Assembly (NCBI RefSeq): GCF_014649375.1
Contig: NZ_BMSX01000014.1
Span: forward strand, 124,001-188,000
Source: Streptomyces aurantiogriseus
Lineage (GTDB): Bacteria; Actinomycetota; Actinomycetes; Streptomycetales; Streptomycetaceae
DNA length: 64,000 bases
Reading direction: 5' to 3'
A program made the translations under genes and the position numbers. Below the pieces are notes generated by a model. That model saw only the letters and a program-made list of their open reading frames with translations, was not told the origin of the DNA and ran no database searches. This document shows, one piece after another, positions 56,565 through 64,000 of this stretch (positions within the stretch are counted from its first letter, which is position 1; each line of letters begins with the position of its first letter).

Positions 56565-57236
56565 TCAGTTCACCGTGCGCGCGAGGCGGAATCCGACGTC
56601 GTCCACCCGGAAGGTGGGGTGACTGCGCCGCCGTACGGAGGCCCGGCAGCTCCAGTGCTCGTCGAACCAGCCGCCGCCGCGCAGGACCCGGTAGCTGCCG
56701 TAGACCTCGGGGTCGTACAGGTCCCAGCACCACTCCCACACGTTGCCGAGCATGTCGTGCAGGCCCCACCCGTTGGGCTGCTTGCCACCGACCTCGTGGA
56801 TCCGTTCGTCCGAGTTGCCGCGGTACCAGGCGACGGCGTCGAGGGCGCCGTAGCGCGGTCCGGTCGTGCCGGCCCGGCAGGCGTGTTCCCACTCGGCCTC
56901 CGTCGGCAGGCGGTAGCCGTCGGCCGCCTGATCCCAGGCGACGGTCTCGCCGTCGGACCGGATGTCGTAGGCGGGGGTGAGGCCCTCGTGCAGGGACAGA
57001 GCGTTGCAGAAGCGGACCGCGTCCCACCAGGAGACGCCCTCGGCCGGCAGCCGCTCCCCGCCCTCAGCGTACGGCTGCCGGCCGGTGATCCGCGCGTACA
57101 GCTCCCGGGTGACCGGATGGACGCCGAGCCGGTAGGGCGCCGACTCCACCGTCCAGGTCCGCCGCGTCCGCCGGTCGGACAGCGTGACCTGCCCCGCCCC
57201 GACGCCGGTCATCCGATACTCCACCCCCGTGTCCAT
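56565..57236 (-). CDS. SUMF1/EgtB-like (FGE-sulfatase fold) protein lacking the catalytic Cys pair
   Basis: 223 residues: a complete FGE-sulfatase domain (YRLGVHPVTRELYARITG; GVSWWDAVRFCNALS; YRLPTEAEWEHACRAGT; GLHDMLGNVWEWCWDLY; RVLRGGGWFDEHWSCRASVRR; GFRLAR). True formylglycine-generating enzymes need two Cys in the RGGS...C...C region; here that part reads RGGGWFDEHWSC, with only one. There is also no DinB domain as in EgtB. It is therefore more likely a diversified FGE-like protein than an active sulfatase activator. Between the MarR gene (convergent, 13 bp) and the methyltransferase (24-bp gap). Confidence 0.87.
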   Translation of the reverse strand: MDTGVEYRMTGVGAGQVTLSDRRTRRTWTVESAPYRLGVHPVTRELYARITGRQPYAEGGERLPAEGVSWWDAVRFCNALSLHEGLTPAYDIRSDGETVAWDQAADGYRLPTEAEWEHACRAGTTGPRYGALDAVAWYRGNSDERIHEVGGKQPNGWGLHDMLGNVWEWCWDLYDPEVYGSYRVLRGGGWFDEHWSCRASVRRRSHPTFRVDDVGFRLARTVN

Positions 57237-57260
57237 GGGCGGATGATCTCACCCCGAGGG

Positions 57261-58085
57261 CTACGGCTTGCGCCCCACCCCGCCGTAGGCGTCGACGGTG
57301 ACGACGGGACCGGCCGGATCACCGAGCTCCGGACGCCACTCGGTCACCGGGACGATGCCGGGGTCGACCAGCTCCAGCCCGTCGAAGAACCCGGCGATCT
57401 CCTCGACACCGCGCACGTAGTACGGCACCGCGCCACTCGCGTTGTACGCCTCCGACGCGGCGATCATGCCCTCGCTGGTGGCGGTGCTGTCGCTGATCAC
57501 CAGATGGCTTCCCGAGGGAAGGCCCGCCATGAGCCGGCGCACCAGGTCGCGGGCCAGCTCGTAGTCGGCGACATGGCCCAGCGTGTTGAGGATCATGAGG
57601 GCGACCGGCCGGGAGAGGTCCAGTGTGCCCGCGGCCGCTTCCAGGACGGCCTCCGGGTCGTACAGGTCCGCGTCCAGATAGGCGGTCCTGCCTTCGGGCG
57701 CGCTGGTGAGCAGGGCGTTCGCGTGGGCCAGCACGATGGGGTCGTTGTCGACGTACACGATCCGCGAGTCCGGGGCGACGCGCTGGGCCACTTCGTGGGT
57801 GTTGTCGGCGGTCGGCAGGCCGGTGCCGACGTCCAGGAACTGCCGGATGCCCTGGGGGCCGGCCAGATGGCGGACGGCGCGCCCCAGGAAGTGCCGGCTG
57901 GTGACCGCCACGTCGACGAGGCCGGGGAAGATCTCCTTGATCTGGTCCCCGATCTCCCGGTCGACCTCGTAGTTGTCCTTGCCGCCGACGAAGTAGTTCC
58001 AGAAGCGGGCCGAATGCGGCTTGGACGTGTCGATCCGGCCGGGTAACGCCCCGCTGTCGGTGGTCTGGGGGGTGGAGTCCGACAC
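57261..58085 (-). CDS. SAV2177-type SAM-dependent methyltransferase
   Basis: 274 residues from GTG 58083-58085 (GGAGG 7 nt upstream). ARFWNYFVGGKDNYEVDREIG at ~27-47 (in two parts) and FLDVGTGLPTADNTHEVA near 83 are the signatures of the PF04672 group; motif I DVGTG is canonical. VYVDNDPIVLAHANALL follows, binding the SAM ribose. Substrate unknown. Paralogue of the protein at 24493-25311. Followed by the SUMF1-like gene in the same direction, perhaps as a two-gene unit. Confidence 0.9.
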   Translation of the reverse strand: MSDSTPQTTDSGALPGRIDTSKPHSARFWNYFVGGKDNYEVDREIGDQIKEIFPGLVDVAVTSRHFLGRAVRHLAGPQGIRQFLDVGTGLPTADNTHEVAQRVAPDSRIVYVDNDPIVLAHANALLTSAPEGRTAYLDADLYDPEAVLEAAAGTLDLSRPVALMILNTLGHVADYELARDLVRRLMAGLPSGSHLVISDSTATSEGMIAASEAYNASGAVPYYVRGVEEIAGFFDGLELVDPGIVPVTEWRPELGDPAGPVVTVDAYGGVGRKP

Positions 58086-58200
58086 AGCAAAGCCTCCTGC
58101 GCGCATGAACGTTGATGATCAGAAACCAACTTAAACGAACTTGCCGCTGCACCACGGCGGTTGACTGCTTGCGGCATCGATCACCGTGGTGTTTCGGCCA

Positions 58201-58231
58201 CTCCCGTCACAGCGGAGGTCTGTGACGGGAG
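58201..58231 (-). terminator. Terminator of the ebo-P450 operon
   Basis: CTCCCGTCACAG (58201-58212), 7-nt loop, CTGTGACGGGAG (58220-58231): perfect 12-bp stem, 14 bp past the leftward P450 stop codon. Confidence 0.85.
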
Positions 58232-58244
58232 GGGGCCGGATCCC

Positions 58245-59435
58245 TCACCAGGCCACGGGCAGCTCCCGCACGCCGTGCACGGCGCGGCCCTCGAACGCCA
58301 GGTCCTCCGCGGCGGGGCCGGTCAGGCGCAGCCGCGGAAATCTGTGGAACAGGGCAGGGAGCGCGATCTGGAGTTCGGCGCGGGCGAGGGACTGGCCGAG
58401 GCAGTGGTGGAGGCCGTGACCGAAGGCGAGGTGCCGGCCGGCGTCCCGGGTGAGGTCCAGCTCGTCCGGGTGGCCGAAGACCTCCGGGTCGCGGTTGGCG
58501 GCCTGCAGGGCGATCACCACGCCCTCTCCGGCCCGGATGGTGACGCCGCCGACCTCGACGTCCTCGGTGGCGATACGGCGCAGTCCGATGTGGACGACGC
58601 TCAGGTGGCGCAGGAGTTCCTCGACGGCGGCCGGCACCAGGGCGTCGTCCGCGCGCAGGGCGGCCAGCTGGTCCGGGTGCCGCAGCAGGGCGACGGCACC
58701 GAGGGACAGCATGCTCGCGGTCGTCTCGTGGCCGGCGATCAGCAGTTGCACGAGCACTCCGGCCGCCTCCGCCGGGTCGGCCTCCCCGGTGGCGACCCGG
58801 TCGGTCGCGAGCTTGCTCATCAGGTCGTCGCCGGGCCGGCGCGCCTTGGCGTCGAGCAGTTCCCGCAGATAGCCGAAGAGCGCCGCCCAGCCGGCCCGCA
58901 TCGCCTCGGGCCCCTTGGAGACGGTGGCGAAGGCGGCGGCCTGCTCGTGGATGAACTCCCGGTCCCTGGAGGGAACTCCGAGCAGTTCGCAGATGACCAG
59001 CAGGGGCAGCGGCAGGGTGAAGTGCTCGACCAGGTCGGCCGGTTGTGGCTGCACGGCGAGGCCGTCGAGCAGTTCGTCGGTGAGCTTGCGGATGGCGGGC
59101 CGCAGCTGCTCGACCCGGCGGAAGCTGAACTCCGGGATGAGCATGCGGCGCAGCCGGGTGTGGTCGGGCGGGTCGATGGCGAACAGCTGGCCGGGGGTGC
59201 GCGGCGGGGTCGTCGGCTGCAGTCCGGGGAAGCCGGGCCGGAAGTTCTCCGAGCTGAAGCGGGGGTCGCCGAGGACGAGGCGGGCGTCCTCGTGCCGGGT
59301 GACGAGCCAGGGCTGGTTGTCGCCCCACAGCGTGATCCGGGCCAGCGGCCGTTCCTCGCGCCAACGCGCGTACTCCGGGGGCGGGTTGAGCAGATCGGGG
59401 CGCTGCTGCGGCAGGGGTGGCGGGGTGGTGTGCAT
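58245..59435 (-). CDS. Cytochrome P450
   Basis: 396 residues, class-I bacterial P450. I-helix oxygen-binding AGHETT (234-239), K-helix EELLR (272-276) and haem loop FGHGLHHCLG with ligand Cys345 are all intact; the length is typical. No ferredoxin or reductase gene is adjacent, so partners come from elsewhere. It is the last gene of the leftward ebo-type operon, 19 bp behind the phosphodiesterase gene and directly before a strong terminator, so it is almost certainly cotranscribed. Inference: it oxidises the metabolite handled by the ebo proteins. Confidence 0.92.
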   Translation of the reverse strand: MHTTPPPLPQQRPDLLNPPPEYARWREERPLARITLWGDNQPWLVTRHEDARLVLGDPRFSSENFRPGFPGLQPTTPPRTPGQLFAIDPPDHTRLRRMLIPEFSFRRVEQLRPAIRKLTDELLDGLAVQPQPADLVEHFTLPLPLLVICELLGVPSRDREFIHEQAAAFATVSKGPEAMRAGWAALFGYLRELLDAKARRPGDDLMSKLATDRVATGEADPAEAAGVLVQLLIAGHETTASMLSLGAVALLRHPDQLAALRADDALVPAAVEELLRHLSVVHIGLRRIATEDVEVGGVTIRAGEGVVIALQAANRDPEVFGHPDELDLTRDAGRHLAFGHGLHHCLGQSLARAELQIALPALFHRFPRLRLTGPAAEDLAFEGRAVHGVRELPVAW

Positions 59436-59454
59436 CGTCCGGGCTCCGGTCGGG

Positions 59455-60837
59455 TCAGGGGGTGGTGAGGCCGGCCAGGCCGAGGAGGAGGTCCTTGACC
59501 TCGGTGGCGTGGATCTCGTCGCGGGGCGCCGCGGGGAGGGGTCGCGAGCACAGCAGTACGGGGCTGTCCTGCGGGTCCTGGGGCAGTCGGCCGTGGCTGC
59601 CGCGCACCCCGGAGGGATCCAGGGGGACGGTCTGTATGCGATACCGCATGCCGAGCTTCTTGCGGGCCACCTGGGCCGCGGCGCGTGCCTTGATGCCGGG
59701 CACGGTGGGGTCGTAGAGGAGTTCGGCGGGGTCGTAGCCGGGCTTGCGGTGGATCTCGACCTGGCGGGCGAAGTCCGGGGCGCGGTCGTCGTCCAGCCAG
59801 TAGTAGTACGTGAACCAGGCGTCGGGTCCGGCGACGGCGACCAGCTCTCCGGAGCGCTCGTGCGCGAGTCCGTGCTCGGCCTTGCCCAGGTCGTCGAGGA
59901 CCTGGTCGACGCCGTCCAGACCGGCGATCACCTCGCGGGTCCTGTCGATGTCCGCGGGGTCGCGGACGTAGACGTGGGCGATCTGGTGGTCGGCGACCGC
60001 GAAGGCGCGGGAGGTCCAGGGGTCGAGGTACTCCATGCCGTCCTGGGTGTGGACCTCAAGGAGTCCGGCCCGGCGCAGGGCGCGGTTGATGTCGACCGGG
60101 CGGGAGGCGGGGGCGATGCCGTACTCGCTGAGGACGACGACCGTGGCGCCCTCCCGTTCGAAGTGGTCCAGCAGCGGGCGCAGCGCCTGGTCGAGCCGGC
60201 GTGCCTCGCGGGCCGACTGCGGGGAGCCGGGGCCGGAGCGCTGGGGTTCGTAGTCCAGGTGCGGAATGTAGACGAGGGTGAGGTCGGGGCGGTGTTCGTC
60301 GAAGACCTGGCGGGCGGCGCCCAGGATCCACCGGGTGGCGGGCAGTCCCGCGTTCGGCCCCCAGTAGGTGAAGAGGGGGAACGGGCCCAGTCTGCCGGTG
60401 AGTTCGTCGTGCAGGGCGGGCGGCCGGGTGTAGCAGTCGGGTTCCTTGCGGCCGTCGGAGTAGTAGACCGGGCGCGGGGTGACCGTCCAGTCGACGTCGG
60501 CGCCCATGGCGTACCACCAGCAGATGTTCGCCACCTTGTAGTCCGGCTGGGCGCGGCGGGCGGTGTGCCACAGTTTCTCGCCGCCGACGAGGGCGTTGTG
60601 CTGCCGCCAGAGCAGGACCTCGCCCAGGTCGCGGAAGTACCAGCCGTTGCCGACGACGCCGTGCTCGGAGGGCAGGGCACCGGTCAGGAGGGTGGACTGC
60701 ACGGAGCAGGTGACGGCGGGCAGGACGGTGCCGAGCCGGGCCTGGAAGCCGCGTGCGGCGAGGGCCGACACGGCGGGCATGTGGCGGAGCATGCGCGGGG
60801 TGAGGCCGACGATGTCGAGGACGACCAGTCTGGTCAT
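59455..60837 (-). CDS. EboF-like alkaline phosphatase / nucleotide pyrophosphatase
   Basis: 460 residues of the type-I phosphodiesterase/AP superfamily. Metal site Asp8 in LVVLDIVGLTP, nucleophile region VTCSVQSTLLTG near 42-53, second metal segment VYIPHLDYEP near 200, VVVLSEYGIAPAS near 246 and ADHQIAHVY near 290. ATG 60837 overlaps the eboE stop by 4 bp; the reading frame remains open far upstream, but only as shadow coding of the genes there. Probably hydrolyses a phosphoester or pyrophosphate on a metabolite or lipid carrier. No signal peptide, so it acts in the cytoplasm. Confidence 0.85.
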   Translation of the reverse strand: MTRLVVLDIVGLTPRMLRHMPAVSALAARGFQARLGTVLPAVTCSVQSTLLTGALPSEHGVVGNGWYFRDLGEVLLWRQHNALVGGEKLWHTARRAQPDYKVANICWWYAMGADVDWTVTPRPVYYSDGRKEPDCYTRPPALHDELTGRLGPFPLFTYWGPNAGLPATRWILGAARQVFDEHRPDLTLVYIPHLDYEPQRSGPGSPQSAREARRLDQALRPLLDHFEREGATVVVLSEYGIAPASRPVDINRALRRAGLLEVHTQDGMEYLDPWTSRAFAVADHQIAHVYVRDPADIDRTREVIAGLDGVDQVLDDLGKAEHGLAHERSGELVAVAGPDAWFTYYYWLDDDRAPDFARQVEIHRKPGYDPAELLYDPTVPGIKARAAAQVARKKLGMRYRIQTVPLDPSGVRGSHGRLPQDPQDSPVLLCSRPLPAAPRDEIHATEVKDLLLGLAGLTTP

Positions 60838-62102
60838 GCGACGCCCTCCTTTCGGGGGTGGTCCTGCGGCCGGGGGTGGTCCTGCGGCCGGGGGTGGTCC
60901 TGCTGTCGAGGACGGTCGTGCCGTCGGTGCCGGGTCTTCGTCTCCGGTGTGAGGCCGAGCGCCTCGAACCGGTCGCGGGTCCAGGCCAGTTCGGCGGCGA
61001 GACCTGCGACGAGGCCCTCGCGGCCCTGCGGGCGGAGGTGTTCCGGCAGGACCGACCAGGTGTAGGTCTCGACCTCGACGTGATCGGTGAGGGCCTGGGG
61101 ACCGCCGAGCAGCGCGTCGAGGGCGGCGGCCAGTTCCGGGGCGGTGGTGCGCAGGGGCGGTTCGGCGGCGGCGTGCAGGGGGGCGTGGAAGTGCACGCGC
61201 CAGGCGGAGTCGGGGGCGAGGGCGCCGGTCAGGGCGTCCGGGAGGTCGTCCACGCCGGTGACGGCGCCGCCGGGGGCCGTGCGGGTCTGGTGCAGGAAGC
61301 GCGGTTCGGCGAACCGGGCGAGCGCCGTCCGGGCCTCCGGGTCGGCGGGGTCGTCCGCCTGGAGGGCACAGGACGCCTGCACCTTGACGACGGGGACACC
61401 GGCGTCGGCGAGCCGGCGCAGGGCCTTGTCCGGTTCCTCGAACTGCACGGCGAGGTGGCAGGTGTCCAGGCAGACGCCCAGCCGTTCGGGGTGCAGTCCA
61501 CCGAGTTCCCTCGCCGCCTGCACGGTGTTCTCGACGACGCACCCGGGCTCGGGCTCGAAGCCGACGCGGATCGTGCGGCCCGTCTCGCGCTCGATGTCGG
61601 CCAACCCCGCCGCAAGCTCGTCGAGGGCCCGGCGGGCGGTGTCCCGCGCGGCCGTCGGCCAGGGTGTGCGCCAGGCCAGGGGCAGGGTCGAGACGCTGCC
61701 GCGGCGTGCGTCGTCGGGGAGGAGTCCGGCGAGGACGCGGGCGCAGTCGAGGGTGTAGCGCAGGCGGGCGGGGTCGGTCCAGTCGGGCAGGTAGACGTCC
61801 TTCTTGACCACTTCGCGGTGGAATCCGCCGTAGGGGAAGGCGTTCAGGGTGACGGTCTCCAGGCCGCGCGCGGTGAGTTCGGCGCGCAGCCGGCGGACGC
61901 CGTCGGGCCGGGCGGAGAGTTCGGTGACGACGTCGCGGGCCAGCCACAGGCCGAGGCCGAGGAGGTCGGCGCCGAGGGCCGCGCGGACCGGCTCGGCGTA
62001 TTCGGTGAGCTGGTCCACCACGCCGGTCATGTCCTCGGCCTGGTGGACGTTGCTGCAGTAGGCGAGGTGAACGGTCGTACCGTCCGCGTGTCGGAAGCGC
62101 AC
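60834..62102 (-). CDS. EboE-like TIM-barrel (xylose isomerase-like) protein
   Basis: 422 residues from GTG 62102. AP-endonuclease-2/xylose-isomerase-like barrel: HLAYCSNVHQAEDMTGVVDQ at the N-terminus, TVTLNAFPYGGFH near 82, VGFEPEPGCVVEN near 180 and LGVCLDTCHLAVQFEEP near 209, which supply the metal-binding Glu, Asp and His. The match to the metabolite traffic protein EboE is good in length and motifs. The C-terminus ends in a Pro/His/Arg-rich tail encoded by an 18-bp tandem repeat (60853-60906), not typical of the family. Coupled to both neighbours (6 bp and -4 bp). Confidence 0.87.
   Translation of the reverse strand: MRFRHADGTTVHLAYCSNVHQAEDMTGVVDQLTEYAEPVRAALGADLLGLGLWLARDVVTELSARPDGVRRLRAELTARGLETVTLNAFPYGGFHREVVKKDVYLPDWTDPARLRYTLDCARVLAGLLPDDARRGSVSTLPLAWRTPWPTAARDTARRALDELAAGLADIERETGRTIRVGFEPEPGCVVENTVQAARELGGLHPERLGVCLDTCHLAVQFEEPDKALRRLADAGVPVVKVQASCALQADDPADPEARTALARFAEPRFLHQTRTAPGGAVTGVDDLPDALTGALAPDSAWRVHFHAPLHAAAEPPLRTTAPELAAALDALLGGPQALTDHVEVETYTWSVLPEHLRPQGREGLVAGLAAELAWTRDRFEALGLTPETKTRHRRHDRPRQQDHPRPQDHPRPQDHPRKEGVA
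60853..60906. repeat. 18-bp coding tandem repeat in eboE
   Basis: CGGGGGTGGTCCTGCGGC is repeated at 60853-60870 and 60871-60888, with a diverged third unit at 60889-60906. On the coding strand it gives QDHPRP-type hexapeptides at the end of EboE. The repeat is in frame, so copy-number changes would only lengthen or shorten the tail. Confidence 0.85.
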
Positions 62103-62108
62103 GCCGGG

Positions 62109-62966
62109 TCACTCCCCGCCGCGCTTGATGGAGTTCCCCTGGAACAGGGCGGTGTCGTCCGGCTTGATCTCGTCGAGGCCGAGGCGGCCGCTCTGCCCGT
62201 AGAAGTCCACCGGGTTGCGCCACATGACCTGGTCGACGGTGTCGTCGTCGAAGCCGGCGGCGAGCATCGCGTCGGCGGTTCTGCGGGTCTTCAGCGGGTC
62301 GCTGCGGCCCCAGTCGGCGGCGGAGTTGACGAGCATCCGCGCGGTGCCGTGCTCCTGGAGGACGCGCACCATGCGCTCCTCGCTCATCTTGGTGTCCGGG
62401 TAGATGGAGAAGCCCATCCAGCAGCCGCTGTCGGCGACCATGGCCACCGTGAGCTCGTTGAGGTGGTCGACGAGGACCCGCTCCGGCGGGATGCCGGACT
62501 CGCGCACCACGTCGAGGGTGCGACGGGTGCCGACGGCCTTGTCCCGGTGCGGGGTGTGGACGAGGACCGGCAGGTCGTGCTCGACGGCGAGGGCGAGCTG
62601 ACGGGCGAGGGCCTCGTCCTCCTCGGGGGTCATGGAGTCGTATCCGATCTCCCCGACGGCGACCACCCCGTCCTTGGCGAGGTAGCGCGGCAGCACGTCC
62701 AGGACCTCGGCGCAGCGCGGGTCGTTGGCCTCCTTCGGGTTGAGGGCGACGGTGCAGCGGTGCTGGATGCCGAACTGCGCGGCGCGGAACGGCTCCCAGC
62801 CGAGCAGCGCGTCGAAGTAGTCGGTGAAGCTGCCCACGGAGGTGCGTGGCTGGCCCAGCCAGAAGGAGGGCTCCACCACCGCGCGGACGCCCGCCGCGTA
62901 CATCGCCTCGTAGTCGTCGGTGGTGCGCGAGGTCATGTGGATGTGGGGATCGAAGATGCGCATCAT
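62109..62966 (-). CDS. EboB-like TatD-family metal-dependent hydrolase
   Basis: 285 residues. TatD-type amidohydrolase barrel with metal ligands His8 and His10 (FDPHIHMTSR), Glu in VGEIGYD near 104, His in PVLVHTPHRDK near 136, DHLNELTVAMV near 168 and Asp in NSAADWGRSDP near 219. Unlike DNase-type TatD, it carries the SRTTDDYEAMYAAGVRAVVEP insertion common to the ebo group. Start ATG overlaps the eboA stop; a second ATG follows at once. Substrate unknown; ebo clusters act on metabolites on the cytoplasmic side before export. Confidence 0.87.
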   Translation of the reverse strand: MMRIFDPHIHMTSRTTDDYEAMYAAGVRAVVEPSFWLGQPRTSVGSFTDYFDALLGWEPFRAAQFGIQHRCTVALNPKEANDPRCAEVLDVLPRYLAKDGVVAVGEIGYDSMTPEEDEALARQLALAVEHDLPVLVHTPHRDKAVGTRRTLDVVRESGIPPERVLVDHLNELTVAMVADSGCWMGFSIYPDTKMSEERMVRVLQEHGTARMLVNSAADWGRSDPLKTRRTADAMLAAGFDDDTVDQVMWRNPVDFYGQSGRLGLDEIKPDDTALFQGNSIKRGGE

Positions 62967-63697
62967 GCTGCTCCTGCGGCGGTGGGGGTGGCGTCGTACG
63001 CGGCGAGGGCGCGGGCGGCCGCGGCCCGGCGCTCGGGCACGGCCGAGTCGGCTTCCGCGGGAAGCCCGGAGGCCTCCAGGGTGTCGGGGTGGACGCGGAC
63101 GACCGGCCAGATGTCGTCCGGTACGTCGCGGCCGGCGGCGACCCGCTCATGGGCGAAATCGACCAGCATGCGGGCGAGTTCACGGTCCACGCGGTCCTCG
63201 AGCCCCGCGACGCGGTCGAGCGGGATGCCGCAGAAGACACACTTGAGGACGGCCTGCCGGTAGGCATCGGCGGCGAGGTGGCGGGCGGCGTACGGGCCGA
63301 GGGCGGCTTCGATCAGATCCGTGTCGTTGCCGCGCAGCGCCTCCCGCACGAGCGGCAGCCCCAGGGCCCCGAACGACGGGTCGGCGTCCTCCAGCGCGGC
63401 CAGCGCCCGCAGCACCGCCCGCTGCTCACCCGCGTCCCCGTACCGGTGCAGTGCGGTGACCTCCTCGGCGAGCGCGGCGCCCCGTAGCGGCAGGGCGATG
63501 AGCAGCCGGACGCGGGCGGCGTCGGCGACGGTCCAGCCGGCGGTGAGGTGCCCGCGGCCGCAGCGCCGGCCCACGGCCGGGAAGGCGGTGCGCACGGTCG
63601 CCGGGTCCCCGGCCGCGCGGGCGACGGCGTCGGAGAGCCACCGGTGCGCCTCGGGGGTCAGGGTCCGGTCCAGCAGAGACGATAGGGGTGAGTCCAA
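62963..63697 (-). CDS. EboA-domain protein
   Basis: 244 residues from TTG 63695-63697, chosen because AGGAGG lies 8 nt upstream. All-alpha soluble protein with the EboA-type segments FGALGLPLVREALRGNDTDL, HLAADAYRQAVLKCVFCGIPL and RELARMLVDFAHERVAAGR. EboA has no known catalytic motif and is found only beside other ebo genes. First gene of the tight block EboA-EboB-EboE-EboF-P450 (overlap with the next gene 4 bp). The upstream gap 63698-63818 holds a possible promoter region with palindromes. Confidence 0.85.
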   Translation of the reverse strand: MDSPLSSLLDRTLTPEAHRWLSDAVARAAGDPATVRTAFPAVGRRCGRGHLTAGWTVADAARVRLLIALPLRGAALAEEVTALHRYGDAGEQRAVLRALAALEDADPSFGALGLPLVREALRGNDTDLIEAALGPYAARHLAADAYRQAVLKCVFCGIPLDRVAGLEDRVDRELARMLVDFAHERVAAGRDVPDDIWPVVRVHPDTLEASGLPAEADSAVPERRAAAARALAAYDATPTAAGAA

Positions 63698-63758
63698 GAC
63701 ACGTACCTCCTGTTGCGGACGCGCACACCCCAAGGGGCGTGTGGCGGTGAGGGGTTGA

Positions 63759-63813
63759 GGTGTGTGACACCCGGCGGCGGTCGAGGTGGTGACACCACGG
63801 CGGCGGGCCGCCG
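63759..63813. promoter_or_regulatory. Palindromes between the right-edge isomerase gene and eboA
   Basis: GGTGTGTGACACC (63759-63771) and GTGGTGACACCAC (63786-63798) are palindromes with a shared GTGACACC part, 27 bp apart. CGGCGG/CCGCCG (63798-63813) forms a small hairpin directly after the upstream stop codon and may be a weak terminator. Confidence 0.35.
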
Positions 63814-63818
63814 CGGTC

Positions 63819-64000
63819 TCAGCAGGGCTCCGCGCCTCTGAGGAACTCCAGGGACCGGCGGGCGACTTCGGGTGCGTCCAGGGACGCGCCCTGGATCTCC
63901 ACCGAGACCGGCCCCCGGTAGCCGGCCGCCTTCAGGGCGGCCAGGACCGGCGGGAAGTCGATCTCGCCCGCCCCGAACTCCAGATGCCGGTGCACGCCGC
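63819..64000 (-). CDS. Sugar-phosphate isomerase/epimerase-like TIM barrel, C-terminal part (runs off right edge)
   Basis: Only the last ~60 residues are inside the window. They read HRHLEFGAGEIDFPPVLAAL, then AGYRGPVSVEIQGASLDAPE and a closing LEFLRGAEPC. The FGxGEIDFPxVLxAL and G-Y-x-G-x-x-x-x-E pattern is the usual C-terminus of xylose isomerase-like TIM barrels, where the Glu binds the metal. Same direction as eboA and 121 bp upstream of it, so it probably belongs to the same cluster; two TIM-barrel isomerases in one ebo locus would be notable. Confidence 0.8.
   Translation of the reverse strand, partial: GVHRHLEFGAGEIDFPPVLAALKAAGYRGPVSVEIQGASLDAPEVARRSLEFLRGAEPC

Noticed and set aside
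59455..63267. 1270-codon open frame spanning several ebo genes
   Set aside because: Only the last 460 codons (from 60837) are real; the upstream part is in the wrong frame relative to eboE and eboB, whose proteins have clear family motifs.
1..64000. tRNA, rRNA, insertion sequences and attachment sites
   Set aside because: None recognised by eye on either strand; no transposase, integrase or tRNA-like cloverleaf was seen.

Overview
The window is high-GC actinobacterial DNA, almost certainly from the chromosome of a Streptomyces species. The evidence is the very strong G/C third-position bias, many GTG and TTG starts, 4-bp ATGA/GTGA translational overlaps, SAV2177-type methyltransferases, an XRE (DUF5753)/DUF397/ATP-binding trio, and a fragment of a G/C-rich extragenic repeat that I recall from many Streptomyces genomes. 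I saw no rRNA, tRNA, CRISPR array, transposase or phage gene.

Region 1 (1-16078) is a carbohydrate island. After the start of a proline iminopeptidase gene at the edge comes a complete L-rhamnose catabolic locus. A leftward operon (rhaT-P-Q-S-rhaM, a secreted BNR-type beta-propeller protein, then a LacI regulator) is divergent from rhaI-rhaEW-rhaB. The intergenic region holds two face-to-face promoters, each with a LacI-like TGAAA-NN-TTTCA operator at or just past the predicted start site. lutABC follows directly. RhaEW should yield L-lactate from rhamnulose-1-phosphate and LutABC should oxidise it to pyruvate, so the block reads as one path from polysaccharide-bound rhamnose to central metabolism.

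Region 2 (16089-30000) is mixed. It holds a FAD/Rieske oxidoreductase, an HxlR regulator with its divergent NmrA-like SDR, a MoxR/VWA pair, a cupin, a PLP ammonia-lyase with its YheO-type regulator, a Streptomyces-type regulatory trio (XRE, DUF397, ATPase) beside a SAV2177-type methyltransferase, a pirin, and two small secreted four-cysteine proteins. Three near-identical palindromes lie between the pirin gene and the secreted proteins.

Region 3 (30117-46485) carries a NarL-type two-component system next to an MMPL exporter with a divergent MarR operon, a PepSY membrane protein, peptide deformylase, a disulfide oxidoreductase with thioredoxin, an aldehyde dehydrogenase/PobA pair with a LacI regulator (4-hydroxybenzaldehyde to protocatechuate), and a TetR/NADPH-FMN reductase pair with two matching operators.

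Region 4 (46664-58085) has an FkbM methyltransferase, TerC, an HSL-type esterase, a hexanucleotide repeat, a PucR-type regulator, a solute-binding protein behind a perfect 24-bp palindrome, a second NarL-type two-component system whose kinase carries an in-frame palindromic insertion, a DHA2 MFS exporter with its MarR regulator, a SUMF1-like protein and a second SAV2177-type methyltransferase.

Region 5 (58201-64000) is the most unusual part. It is a tightly coupled leftward operon of ebo-type genes (EboA-like, TatD-like EboB, TIM-barrel EboE, EboF-like phosphodiesterase) ending in a cytochrome P450 and a strong terminator, with another TIM-barrel isomerase gene running off the right edge. Ebo clusters are known for moving or processing metabolite precursors across the inner membrane. 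The P450 at the end of this one suggests an uncharacterised small-molecule pathway.
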